DNA of 64,000 nt from Rhodospirillales bacterium (GTDB lineage Bacteria > Pseudomonadota > Alphaproteobacteria > Rhodospirillales > Defluviicoccaceae): the NCBI GenBank assembly GCA_016710335.1, contig JADJXQ010000001.1:186001-250000 (forward strand), read 5' to 3'. Every line of letters begins with the position of its first letter. Position 1 is the first letter of the stretch. A program made the translations under genes and the position numbers. The notes beneath the pieces were generated by a model that was not told where the DNA came from, searched no databases, and was given only the letters and a program-made list of their open reading frames with translations. Below, piece after piece: positions 50,032 to 58,663 of the stretch.

Positions 50032-51012
50032 TCATGGCGCCGACATCGTGTACGTGACGCCGACGTAGCATGCATATCCCGCGATGAAGACCAGGCCGCC
50101 GAAGCGGCCGAAGCGGAGGCCCAACAGTATCGGCAGAAACGCCGCGGTCGCCATCAGCATGATCCAGGCGTCGAACCGCACGATCTGGTCGTCCACAGCG
50201 ATGGGAACCACCGCTGCAACCGTGCCGCCCACGAGCAGCACATTGAAAAAGTTGCTGCCCAGAATGTTGCCCACGGCGATGTCGGTGTGACCGCGGATCC
50301 CGGCGACCACGGAGGCGGCCAGTTCGGGAACCGAAGTGCCGACGGCGACCAAGGTCAGTCCGATGACCGCTTCCGAAACGCCGAAGGCCCGCGCGAGGCC
50401 CACCGCGCCCTCCACCAGGAGATCCGCACCGATCAGGACGCCAGCCAAACCGGCGATGGCCAACCCCCAATGCCGCCACGGCGTGGCTGCGCCACCTTCC
50501 TCCGCGTCCGCCATGTCCTGCACCTCTTGCTGGTAGGCGGCGGCCGCCACACCGGCAGCGCCTCGCCGTTGCCGTCGGATCGAGACGATCATGAACGCCG
50601 TGAACGTCAGCAACATGACGCCGCCCTGCCAGCGCCCTATGGCGCCGCTGGCGGCGAACGCCACGAACATGAGTGTGCCCAGGACGAGCGCCAGCACGTC
50701 CATCTTGTCGACGCCTGCGGGCAAGGCGACCGGACGGCACAGCGCAGTGAAGCCCATGATGAGCAGCACGTTGGCGATATTGCTGCCGACGATGTTGCCG
50801 GCGGCGATGCCGGGGGCGCCCGACAGGGACGCATCCAGACTGACGACCAGCTCCGGCATGGACGTGCCGAAGGCGACGACCGTCATGCCGATCATCAGCG
50901 TCGAGACGCCGTGGTGTCGGGCCACGCCCACGGATCCGCGCACCAGCCCCTCCGCTCCCACCAGCAGCAGGACGAAGCCGCCAATGAGCGCAGCGACCAT
51001 CATGAAGTTCAT
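50032..51012 (-). CDS. CaCA-family calcium/sodium antiporter
   Basis: 326 residues with about 10 hydrophobic helices in two homologous halves. Each half carries the alpha-repeat: GTSMPELVVSLDASL plus GNIVGSNIANVLLI in the first, and GTSVPELAASVVAGI plus GNILGSNFFNVLLV in the second. These line the cation pathway. A charged cytoplasmic loop (about 148-180) separates the halves. It exchanges calcium for sodium or protons at the inner membrane (YrbG-like). The start overlaps the rppH stop in ATGA. Confidence 0.95.
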   Translation of the reverse strand: MNFMMVAALIGGFVLLLVGAEGLVRGSVGVARHHGVSTLMIGMTVVAFGTSMPELVVSLDASLSGAPGIAAGNIVGSNIANVLLIMGFTALCRPVALPAGVDKMDVLALVLGTLMFVAFAASGAIGRWQGGVMLLTFTAFMIVSIRRQRRGAAGVAAAAYQQEVQDMADAEEGGAATPWRHWGLAIAGLAGVLIGADLLVEGAVGLARAFGVSEAVIGLTLVAVGTSVPELAASVVAGIRGHTDIAVGNILGSNFFNVLLVGGTVAAVVPIAVDDQIVRFDAWIMLMATAAFLPILLGLRFGRFGGLVFIAGYACYVGVTYTMSAP

Positions 51013-51563
51013 GCGTCGGCCCCGGAGGATTCCGGCATTTTCTCGTGCATCTGGCGCAGCATGGCCGCCGTGTCGCGGAACTCATCGACCACGGCGGCGT
51101 AGAGGGACCTCTTGAACCAGACGGCCAAGTCCGGAAGATCCTCGTAGTCCGCCCAGCGCCACGCGTCGAACTCCGGCTTTCGGGTGGCGTTCACGTCGAT
51201 GTCGCTGTCGATGCCAGTGAAACGAAGGGCAAACCATCGTTGCTCCTGGCCATGATACCGGCCGCCCCGAACGCGTCCGGCGAGATCGGGCGGCAACTCG
51301 TAACGCAGCCAAGCCGACGACTCGGCGAGATACTGCACTTTGTCGGTCCCGATTTCCTCCTGAACTTCGCGATAGAGGGCGTGGCGCGGCGTCTCGCCCT
51401 TGCGCATGCCGCCCTGGGGAAGCTGCCATGCCTCGCCGGGTGTATCGATCCGCCGTGCAACCAGCACCTGTCCGTCGCCGCGAAAGACGACGGCGCCGAC
51501 CCCGCGCCGGTAGCGGAGCGGCCGGTCCGTGGCGCTCTTATCCGAAGTTCGGACGCCAGTCAT
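51009..51563 (-). CDS. rppH: RNA pyrophosphohydrolase (Nudix)
   Basis: 184 residues. RppH removes pyrophosphate from the 5' end of mRNA to trigger decay. The Nudix box G-x5-E-x7-REUXEEXGU is GGMRKGETPRHALYREVQEE plus IGTD. Further family marks are LPQGGMRKG, WLRYELPPDL, GQEQRWFALRF and FDAWRWADYEDLP. It overlaps both neighbours by 4 bases (yibQ-like stop upstream, antiporter start downstream), so it is translationally coupled in the operon. Confidence 0.96.
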   Translation of the reverse strand: MTGVRTSDKSATDRPLRYRRGVGAVVFRGDGQVLVARRIDTPGEAWQLPQGGMRKGETPRHALYREVQEEIGTDKVQYLAESSAWLRYELPPDLAGRVRGGRYHGQEQRWFALRFTGIDSDIDVNATRKPEFDAWRWADYEDLPDLAVWFKRSLYAAVVDEFRDTAAMLRQMHEKMPESSGADA

Positions 51564-52570
51564 GGAAACAGCTGGCGATCAGCCAGGGCCGACACCGGCG
51601 CGAGAGCGATGCCGCGTTCGGACAATCCCGACGCCCATGCAGCCAGACGGTCGACGATCACCGGATACGCCCGGCCGATGCCGAGTGCAACCGCCCGATC
51701 GCGTGCAACGGCCTCCAGTTCGGCCAGCGCTGCATCGATGGCGTCCGCTGACAATTGGTCATCCAGAATGACGTTGGCGACCGCCCACGGCGTGCCCACC
51801 TCCGGCGCGATGTACTTGACGAGGCTTTCGCCGGGCGGACCTGCACCGACGAACATCAGGCCGCGCTCGCCGATCGCCGACAACACCGGTCGCAGGCTGT
51901 CCTCCTCGGAGAGGATCGGCGAGTCGCCGCTGCCCACCACGCCCACATACCCGAATGTCCGGCTTAACACGTTTCCCAGCCGATCGCCGTTGTCTTCGGT
52001 CGACAACGATGCTTGCAAGGCCGCCGGTCCGGCGTCGCGGAACGGGAACTGCCCGGATGCCATCGGCAGAACCAGCATGATCTCGTGGCCGTCCGCGCGG
52101 GCGCGGCGTGTCAGCGCGGCGGCTTTCTGGGCGTAGGGGCTGAAGGCGAGGGTGATGGCGCTCGGCAACCGCTCTATCGCCTTGGCGGTGTTGGCTTCCG
52201 ACAAGCCGAGCCCGGTGACCAGAACCGCCACTCGTGGCCGGTCGTTGCGTACGTCGAAGGGACGCGCGTAGGCGATCCACGGCTTGCGGCCGTTGTCGGA
52301 GATCTTCGGCAGCGGGCCGTGAGGTCCGTCCTCCGTCAGTTCCGGATCCGGTGCATCGAGCCATGGCGTGAGCACCACGGACGCGACCGGCGTCGAATCC
52401 GAACCCGTCCGAGTTCGGTTGCCGCCCTCCATCCTGACGGGAACATCGATCACCACCGAACCCGCCGGGCGATCCGCCAGCTCCGCGGAGAAAAACCACC
52501 ACGCCCCGGCTCCCAACAGCAGCAGCACGAAGGCTGCGCCCGCCGGCCCCGGCACACTTCGCCCGATCAT
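51560..52570 (-). CDS. Divergent polysaccharide deacetylase (YibQ/DUF610) family protein
   Basis: 336 residues. One membrane helix (about 7-27, PAGAAFVLLLLGAGAWWFF) anchors a periplasmic domain. The domain starts at RPRVAVLVTGLGLSEANT near residue 128 and continues with LPSAITLAFSPYAQKAAALT, EIMLVLPMASGQFPFRD and ARDRAVALGIGRAYPV, all characteristic of the divergent deacetylase family. These proteins are structurally like polysaccharide deacetylases but their activity is not settled. The ATG at 52570 is preceded by GAGGA; the longer frame starts 11 codons earlier. Usual neighbour of envC and ctpA. Confidence 0.93.
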   Translation of the reverse strand: MIGRSVPGPAGAAFVLLLLGAGAWWFFSAELADRPAGSVVIDVPVRMEGGNRTRTGSDSTPVASVVLTPWLDAPDPELTEDGPHGPLPKISDNGRKPWIAYARPFDVRNDRPRVAVLVTGLGLSEANTAKAIERLPSAITLAFSPYAQKAAALTRRARADGHEIMLVLPMASGQFPFRDAGPAALQASLSTEDNGDRLGNVLSRTFGYVGVVGSGDSPILSEEDSLRPVLSAIGERGLMFVGAGPPGESLVKYIAPEVGTPWAVANVILDDQLSADAIDAALAELEAVARDRAVALGIGRAYPVIVDRLAAWASGLSERGIALAPVSALADRQLFP

Positions 52571-52661
52571 TTCCGCGCGTCCTCTACCCTGGACCAGCGC
52601 CACTACAGGCGAGTCCGGCCGCAGGAGCCGCCTGCTGCCGAACCGAACCTCGACCCGGAGG

Positions 52662-54017
52662 TCACTGAGCCGTCGCTGCCGTCGTTGCGACCTTGTCGGA
52701 GAACAGCGAGATGCCGCGAATGAGGTCGAGGGCGCGGATCAGCTGATAGTCCTGGCTGGGCTTGGGGGGGGCAGTCGTGTCCTTGTCGAGCTTCAGGACC
52801 TCGCTTTCGTCTGCGGCGGGAGTCTCGTCAGTTTTCTCGCCATTCGTCAGAGCACCCCGCAGATCCGCCTCCCGGCGTCCATTCGGCTGCTCCACCACCT
52901 CGATCCGAGCCTGTTCGACCATAATATCGGGCTCGATGCCGACCGCCTGAATGGACCGTCCGGAGGGTGTGTAGTAACGGGCGGTGGTCAACCGAATGGC
53001 GCCATATCCCGACAACGGAATGATGGTCTGCACCGAGCCTTTGCCGAAGGATTTGGTCCCAAGAACCACGGCGCGGCGATGGTCTTGCAGAGCGCCGGCG
53101 ACGATCTCCGACGCCGACGCGGAGCCGCCGTTGATCAGCACAACTATCGGCAAGCCGTCGGCAATGTCTCCGTCGCGGGCGTAGTAGCGTTGCGCGTCTT
53201 CGGTCTTGCGCGCGCCCGTGGAGACCACTTCGCCCTTGTCGAGAAATGCATCGGTCACCGCCACGGCTTGGGACAACAGACCGCCCGGGTTGTTGCGCAA
53301 GTCCAGGACAATGCCCTGCAGCGGCTCCGGCGATTGCTTCCTCAGGTCGTCAAGCGCGGCGCGCAGCGATTCGTCGGCTTGCTCGCTGAACGAACTGATG
53401 CGGATATAGCCGACGTTGCCCTCCAGGCGCGACCGGACCGACCGGATCTTGATGATTGCGCGCGTTATCGTGACGTCAAACGGCTCGCGGCCCTCGCGGC
53501 GCACCGTAAGATCAACTGCGGTGCCGACCCGCCCGCGCATCTTTTCGACCGCATCCGCCAGGGTCAGCCCCATGACCGCTTCCCCATCAAGATGGGTGAT
53601 GAGGTCGTTGGGTTCGAGGCCGGCGCGAAACGCCGGCGTATCGTCGATCGGCGAGACGACCTTCACCAGCCCGTTCTCCATCGTCACCTCGATCCCGAGA
53701 CCGCCGAACTCGCCGCGCGTCTGCACCTGCATCTCGCGGTAGCTGTCGGCGTTGAGGTAACCTGAGTGGGGATCGAGAGACGTCAGCATGCCGCTGATCG
53801 CTGCCTCGATCAGTTCCTTGTCGGTCGCCGGTTCAACATAGTCGGCTCGGACCCGTTCAAAGACATCTCCGAACAGCTTCAAGAGCTGATAGGTTTCCGC
53901 TCCGTCGTCATCGGCATCGGCCGCCCGTGCAGGCGAGGCAAACACGCCGCCCGCCAGCGCGGGCGCGACGAGCAGAAACGCCGTCGTGATCCAGAGGACC
54001 AGTCTTCCAGCTCTCAT
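52662..54017 (-). CDS. ctpA: C-terminal processing peptidase, S41 family
   Basis: 451 residues. Signal peptide about 1-33. A PDZ domain follows at about 95-180 (GEFGGLGIEVTMENGLVKVV) and then the S41 protease core. The catalytic Ser is in GSASASEIVAGALQDH near residue 316, and the Lys of the Ser-Lys dyad is in GTKSFGKGSVQTIIP. It trims C-termini of periplasmic proteins, often regulating peptidoglycan hydrolases, consistent with the envC-like gene that overlaps it by 4 bases. The C-terminal about 80 residues are charged and probably flexible. Confidence 0.96.
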   Translation of the reverse strand: MRAGRLVLWITTAFLLVAPALAGGVFASPARAADADDDGAETYQLLKLFGDVFERVRADYVEPATDKELIEAAISGMLTSLDPHSGYLNADSYREMQVQTRGEFGGLGIEVTMENGLVKVVSPIDDTPAFRAGLEPNDLITHLDGEAVMGLTLADAVEKMRGRVGTAVDLTVRREGREPFDVTITRAIIKIRSVRSRLEGNVGYIRISSFSEQADESLRAALDDLRKQSPEPLQGIVLDLRNNPGGLLSQAVAVTDAFLDKGEVVSTGARKTEDAQRYYARDGDIADGLPIVVLINGGSASASEIVAGALQDHRRAVVLGTKSFGKGSVQTIIPLSGYGAIRLTTARYYTPSGRSIQAVGIEPDIMVEQARIEVVEQPNGRREADLRGALTNGEKTDETPAADESEVLKLDKDTTAPPKPSQDYQLIRALDLIRGISLFSDKVATTAATAQ

Positions 54018-55258
54018 CCGTTGGCCTTTCCAGTGACCTGCACAAACCATGGCAGGGGATTGACGGGTTGTCCGTCGCGTCGAAGCTCAATGTAGAGGCT
54101 CGGGCGCTGCTCGCCAACATCGCCCATGACACCGATGGGATCTGCGGCCGCAATTTCTTGATCCGGGACCAGGTCGATACGGTCGAACCCCGCCATCAGG
54201 CTATGATATCCGCCGCCATGGTCGATGATCAAGAGCAGGCCATAACCCCGAAACGGCCCGACAAATGCGACGCGGCCGGACGACGGCGCGACGACAGCCG
54301 CTCGTGGCGGCGTCTCGATGCGCACGCCCTTGCTGACCGTTCCCATGCCCGGCGCATCCCCATCCGCGACGTCGCCGAAGCCGACGACGATGCGTCCCGA
54401 AACCGGCGCCCCCGGCGCCCGATGCCAAGGGGTCAACGCCGCCATGTCGTCCCCCATATCGTCCCTCGCCGGGGCCCGTGATGCGGTGTGCTGGCTCGCC
54501 GGCGCGGCGGCGGTGAGACTGGTCAGCGCCACGGCGAGGTCTTGGGTTTCCGCGATCAGGCCGGGAACAGGACCGTCGTCCCCTTTCACTGTGTTTTGAA
54601 GCCTTTGGCCGGCCTCGGCCGTGTCGTCGATCAAAACGGCCAGCCGACCGCGCGCCGCGTGCAGCTCTTCCAGGGCGACCGACAAGCTGCGGCGTGCCGC
54701 CGCCGCCGCTTCCTGCGCTTCCGCGATTCGCTCGCTCTCGGCGCGCGCCGTCTCGGCGCGGCGCGCCAACTCGTCGACCACCGTGCTCAGAACGACGCCG
54801 CTCCGCACCACGTCGATGGGGCCATTGGAGCGGGCAAGGATCGCCAACGGCGGCACCCGCGCCACGCCTTGCAGGCCGAACAACACCTTTGCCGCCGTCT
54901 GGCGACGCTCCGCCGCGCCACGGAGCAGAACGGCCTGCCGCGCCGCCAGCGTATCGATCCGCGACTGCTGACCGGCGATCTCCTGCTCCTTGGCTCGGAT
55001 GAAATCGGCCACGGTCAGCAACTCGACGCGGAGATCCTGCAACCGCGCCTCCATCACATCGCGGCGGAACGGCTCTTCATCCGCGGCCGCATTCGTCGTC
55101 GCGTCAGCTTGACCGTTCTCCGGCCGCTGCTCGACAGCCTCCGACTCGGACCCAACCGACGGCGCCGGCTCCTCGGCGGTCGCCGCGGCACCGGGCGCCG
55201 CGCCCGCCACGACCGCGAGCACAATCGCCAGGACGGGGCCACGCCATCGGTCGATCAT
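54014..55258 (-). CDS. EnvC-like murein hydrolase activator
   Basis: 414 residues. Signal peptide about 1-28, a long coiled-coil (about 65-235, heptads rich in Ala, Leu, Arg and Glu), then a C-terminal LytM/M23-type barrel (PVSGRIVVGFGDVADG, APSSGRVAFVGPFRGYGLLL, IIDHGGGYHSLMAGF). The first zinc-ligand motif is replaced by VSKGVRIE, so it lacks a His ligand, as in true EnvC proteins, which activate AmiA/AmiB amidases at division instead of cutting themselves. The ATG at 55258 is the natural start. It is 10 bases after gpmI and overlaps ctpA. Confidence 0.93.
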   Translation of the reverse strand: MIDRWRGPVLAIVLAVVAGAAPGAAATAEEPAPSVGSESEAVEQRPENGQADATTNAAADEEPFRRDVMEARLQDLRVELLTVADFIRAKEQEIAGQQSRIDTLAARQAVLLRGAAERRQTAAKVLFGLQGVARVPPLAILARSNGPIDVVRSGVVLSTVVDELARRAETARAESERIAEAQEAAAAARRSLSVALEELHAARGRLAVLIDDTAEAGQRLQNTVKGDDGPVPGLIAETQDLAVALTSLTAAAPASQHTASRAPARDDMGDDMAALTPWHRAPGAPVSGRIVVGFGDVADGDAPGMGTVSKGVRIETPPRAAVVAPSSGRVAFVGPFRGYGLLLIIDHGGGYHSLMAGFDRIDLVPDQEIAAADPIGVMGDVGEQRPSLYIELRRDGQPVNPLPWFVQVTGKANG

Positions 55259-55268
55259 CGGCGATCCG

Positions 55269-56915
55269 TCACCTGAACGTGAGGGTGCTGGCGTCCCACA
55301 TCTCCGGCGCCTCGAAGCCGAGCAGGTTGACGATGCTGGCAGCGATGTTGCTGAGTCCGTAGTTATTGCCGTGCACCAGTTCGACCGCACCGTTGGTCTG
55401 GTTGTCGTAATAGATCAGCGGTACGGGATTGAGAGTATGCGCGGTTTTCGCCGCAAACGACCCGTCCGGATTCTTCTTCGGCTCCCCGGTCTTCTTGTCG
55501 ATCTCGAGCATTTCGTCGGCATTGCCGTGATCGGCCGTGATCAAGGCGACGCCGCCCATCTTGTCGACGACCGGCAGCAGCCTGGACAGAGCCAGGTCCA
55601 CCGCCTCCACCGCGATGATCGCGGCCTGGTAGTTGCCGGTGTGGCCGACCATGTCGCCGTTGGCGTAGTTGACGCGCAGGAAACGGTACTGGCCGGAGCG
55701 CAGGGCGCGGAGCAGTTCGTCGGTGACCTCTGCCGATTTCATCCAAGGCCGCTGCTCGAACGGGACGATGTCGGACGGCACCTCAACATAGTCCTCCAGT
55801 TCCTCGCTGAATTTGCCGCTGCGGTTGCCGTTCCAGAAATAGGTGACATGCCCGAACTTCTGGGTCTCGGCGATGGCGAACTGGCGCACCCCCTCCGCGC
55901 ACAGGTACTCCCCGAGGGTGTCGGAGATGGCCGGCGGCGGCACCAAGTAGCGAGACGGGATGTGCAGGTCGCCGTCGTACTCCAGCATGCCGGCGAAGAC
56001 CACCTTCGGCCGGCGCACCCGGTCGAACTTGTCGAAGCCGTCGTCCTCGAAGGCGCGAGAGATTTCGATCGCCCGGTCGCCCCGGAAATTGAAGAACACG
56101 ACGCTGTCGTTGTCGTGGATGGCGCCGATCGGCTCCCCGTCGCGGACGATCACGAACGGCGGCAGGTCCTGGTCGATTACGCCCGGATGCTGTTCCCGCA
56201 GGTCCTTGATTGCCGCGGACGCCGACGCGAAGGTCGGACCGTCGCCGAGGACGTGGGTGTGCCAGCCCTTTTCGACCATCGCCCAGTTGGCCTCGTAGCG
56301 ATCCATGGTGATGTTCATGCGCCCGCCGCCGCTGGCGATGGCGGCATCGAAGCCGTCGGAACGGAGATCCGCAAGGAAAGCTTCGAACGGCTCGACGTAA
56401 TCGAGGGCGGAGGTTTCCGGAACGTCGCGCCCGTCGAGCAGGATGTGCACGCGCACCCGCTTCTGACCCTCCTTCTTGCAGCGGGCGATGAGCGCCTTCA
56501 GGTGGCTCATGTGGGAGTGCACGTTGCCGTCGGAAAACAACCCGATGAAGTGCACCGTGGACATGTTCGCCTTAGCGTTTCCGACGATGTCCTTCCATGC
56601 TTGCTTCTCGAACAGCACGCCGCTGGCGATGGCCTCGTTGACCAGCGATGCGCCCTGCTCGTACACGCGGCCGGCGCCGAGCGCGTTGTGGCCCACCTCG
56701 GAGTTGCCCATGTCCTCGTCACTCGGCATGCCGACGGCGGTGCCGTGCGCCTTCAGCGTGATGTGCTGGCAGGTCTTGTACAGGCGGTCGAGGGTCGGCG
56801 TTCGGGCTTCGGCAATGGCGTTTCCCACCTTCCGCTCGCTGATCCCCATGCCGTCCATCACCACCGTCAGCACCGGGCCCCTGATGCCGGCAAACGTCGG
56901 GTGCTTGTTCAACAT
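55269..56915 (-). CDS. gpmI: Cofactor-independent phosphoglycerate mutase
   Basis: 548 residues. It interconverts 3- and 2-phosphoglycerate using two manganese ions. The nucleophilic Ser is in DEDMGNSEVGHNALGAG near residue 72; VLTVVMDGMGISERKVGN binds metal near the N-terminus, and LITADHGNADEMLE and VNYANGDMVGHTGNYQ are the other metal motifs. Slightly longer than the typical 510 residues, with an insertion KKTGEPKKNPDGSFAAKTAH near the C-terminus that is known from some alphaproteobacteria. First gene of the fourteen-gene minus-strand run. Confidence 0.96.
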   Translation of the reverse strand: MLNKHPTFAGIRGPVLTVVMDGMGISERKVGNAIAEARTPTLDRLYKTCQHITLKAHGTAVGMPSDEDMGNSEVGHNALGAGRVYEQGASLVNEAIASGVLFEKQAWKDIVGNAKANMSTVHFIGLFSDGNVHSHMSHLKALIARCKKEGQKRVRVHILLDGRDVPETSALDYVEPFEAFLADLRSDGFDAAIASGGGRMNITMDRYEANWAMVEKGWHTHVLGDGPTFASASAAIKDLREQHPGVIDQDLPPFVIVRDGEPIGAIHDNDSVVFFNFRGDRAIEISRAFEDDGFDKFDRVRRPKVVFAGMLEYDGDLHIPSRYLVPPPAISDTLGEYLCAEGVRQFAIAETQKFGHVTYFWNGNRSGKFSEELEDYVEVPSDIVPFEQRPWMKSAEVTDELLRALRSGQYRFLRVNYANGDMVGHTGNYQAAIIAVEAVDLALSRLLPVVDKMGGVALITADHGNADEMLEIDKKTGEPKKNPDGSFAAKTAHTLNPVPLIYYDNQTNGAVELVHGNNYGLSNIAASIVNLLGFEAPEMWDASTLTFR

Positions 56916-57460
56916 TGCGCTACTCCCGGTTATCTGTGAGGTCGACAGGGGCGTTCGAACCTTGGTCCTGCCGCCTGTCATTGACGCTGCTTAATGCCGA
57001 TGGCTACATGCCGATTGTTGGTGTTGCCGATCCCGCTTTGCCCACAGAGCGACCGGCCTGCCGCCGTGGGGCGAGTCGCTGCCCGTGCTGCAACCGCTGG
57101 CGCCTTCAGGTTTGACCGCTCCACCGATCGTCCGCTCTACCGCCCAAAGTTCAGCGTCGACGGACCCAATCATACGGAGGCGCACCCACATGCTGTCGCG
57201 GCTTTGGCAGTCGTGGCTTTGGCGTTCCTCGAACCGGTTCGCCTTTCGTCCGATTGCAGATCTCTCGCGTCAAGGTGCCGGTCGGCGCGGCGACTGCGAA
57301 TGAAGCAGCCGTGAAGCGCACCCGCATAGTAACGCCTCCGTCGGTACGAGCCTAGGGCAAAAGATCGCCGGCGGCGGCACCCCGGCGGCGTGGCCGGCCG
57401 CCATTGCCTGGTGCGCCGCGGGGCCATCAACGTTGCGCGGGCGAGCACAGTGGGTGCGGC

Positions 57461-57473
57461 GGGGGGGGGGGGG
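57461..57473 (+). repeat. Homopolymeric G13 tract
   Basis: Thirteen consecutive G bases in non-coding DNA. Such runs slip in replication and are prone to sequencing error. Nothing here suggests phase variation, because no gene start or promoter element lies beside it. Confidence 0.85.
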
Positions 57474-57484
57474 ACAAAGAAACA

Positions 57485-57509
57485 CCGCGGCTTGAATGAC
57501 AAGCCGCGG
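57485..57509. repeat. Perfect 10-bp inverted repeat
   Basis: CCGCGGCTTG, 5-base loop AATGA, CAAGCCGCGG. On the minus strand it is followed by TGTTTCTTTG, weakly terminator-like; no minus-strand gene ends nearby. It may be a relic terminator of a lost gene. Confidence 0.75.
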
Positions 57510-58126
57510 CCAGTTGGCGCGTTTCTTGTTATTATGGCGCCTGGCGATTTTTTATTGCGCCTCCCCGGGGTTCAGGGCCCTAAGTTCAGTCCGGTATAGA
57601 CGTTGTCTTGGTCCCTCGTTTATCTCTCCTTCAACGACAAGCTTGCGACAGACACGAAGATGCAACCCGCGTGCCACCCCAAAAACCCGCGAAAATGCAA
57701 TGGCCTACTGAGACGCTGCCTGCCATCGGGGCGAAACACGCATGTCGTGTGGATATTTGTGTAAATTTTTTTGACAGGGCCACCGCTGAAAAATCGCTCC
57801 CGACCGCCCGCCGGTCCTTAAGATATCCAGCAGTTACAGAATGTTGCTACCCATCGGTCGGAGTCAGGGCGGCTGTCAAGCGCACCTGACACCCGACATG
57901 CGGCGCCGCCGCCTGCGTGGATGAGGACAACCCAGGCGGGCGGTAGCGCGTGCTGACCGCGCCCGTCGCGGCCGCAGTTTTCATCCCCGTGCACGACGAG
58001 CCGCCGCAGTCCGGTGAGATTGGTGCGACTGGAAAATCTGTCGACACCCTCCCGCGGCCCCGGGCTTCCATGGCTCGAAAACCCTCTTGATCGCAGAGCG
58101 GCAATGGCGCAAAAGGGAGAAACGAT

Positions 58127-58202
58127 GTCCCCTTCGTCTAGAGGCCTAGGACACCGCCCTCTCACGGCGGCAACAGGGGTTCGAATCCCCTAGGGGACGC
58201 CA
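58127..58202 (+). tRNA. tRNA-Glu (anticodon CTC)
   Basis: 76 bases including encoded CCA. The acceptor stem pairs GTCCCCT (58127-58133) with AGGGGAC (58192-58198). The anticodon stem CCGCC/GGCGG encloses the loop CTCTCAC, giving anticodon CTC for the GAG codon. The T arm carries GGTTCGAATCC. All stems are intact. Confidence 0.96.
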
Positions 58203-58205
58203 ACG

Positions 58206-58227
58206 GTGCGCAAGTGATACTGCGCAC
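58206..58227 (+). terminator. Hairpin directly after the tRNA
   Basis: GTGCGCA (58206-58212), 8-base loop, TGCGCAC (58221-58227), three bases after the tRNA 3' end. No T run follows, so it may be a processing or Rho-assisted stop signal rather than a classic terminator. Confidence 0.5.
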
Positions 58228-58663
58228 GATCTCAATGCCCAGCATGACCGCGCGACGGGTCATGTTGCGCGAAGTCGTTCGGCAGTGTCCCATGGACACA
58301 TGCGGCACGGGCTTGGCGATCCACTCGGCGAGGGCGGCCGGATGCGGCAAGGGGCCAGTTCGGCGCCGAGCGTTGCCGTTCATTGCGAGGATGTGGCGTC
58401 GCGGGTCAACAACAGGCCAAGTGCATCCTCTGTGCGAACTCCACCCCTAACGTAAAGTCAACAAAGCCTTGGCGGGGCTCCAGCCGGGGGATACCGGAGC
58501 CGTATGGGAAGCTCGGCGTCGTGCCGCGTTTCCACCGACGAGCGCAGGATGGAAATCTCCCAAACAAGAACGGGAACTGCCGCGTCATCTCGGCGTTGAC
58601 TGAAAGCATATCCGGCGCGCACGTGCCGAGTTGATGCATTCCTGCCGCCACCTGGAGTTCTTT
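58228..58663. other. Gene-poor region between tRNA-Glu and the hydrolase gene
   Basis: About 435 bases. A minus-strand open frame (58162-58383) includes the antisense of the tRNA and cannot be a whole gene, though its middle (AEWIAKPVPHVSMGHC) reads protein-like and might be a fragment of a decayed gene. No integrase remnant or duplicated tRNA 3' end is visible here. Confidence 0.45.

Larger units (their letters stand above)
56916..58126. other. 1.2-kb gene-free region between gpmI and tRNA-Glu
   Basis: No open frame on either strand has a ribosome site, codon bias or recognisable similarity. The region is patchy: GC-rich islands, a G13 run (57461-57473), a perfect hairpin (57485-57509), and an AT-rich tract (about 57745-57770) that ends in TTGACA at 57771 without a matching -10 box. 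It must hold the gpmI promoter and part of the tRNA promoter. It could contain an unrecognised small RNA or decayed genes. Confidence 0.6.

Noticed and set aside
57771..57799. Sigma-70 promoter starting with TTGACA at 57771
   Set aside because: No -10 box at 16-18 bases, and nothing obvious downstream until the tRNA 330 bases later.
57818..58165. Minus-strand 115-residue open frame before the tRNA
   Set aside because: Overlaps the tRNA, lacks a start signal and reads like non-coding DNA.
58162..58383. Minus-strand 73-residue open frame across the tRNA
   Set aside because: Ends in antisense tRNA sequence (GFEPLLPP is a common tRNA artefact). A decayed gene fragment cannot be excluded.
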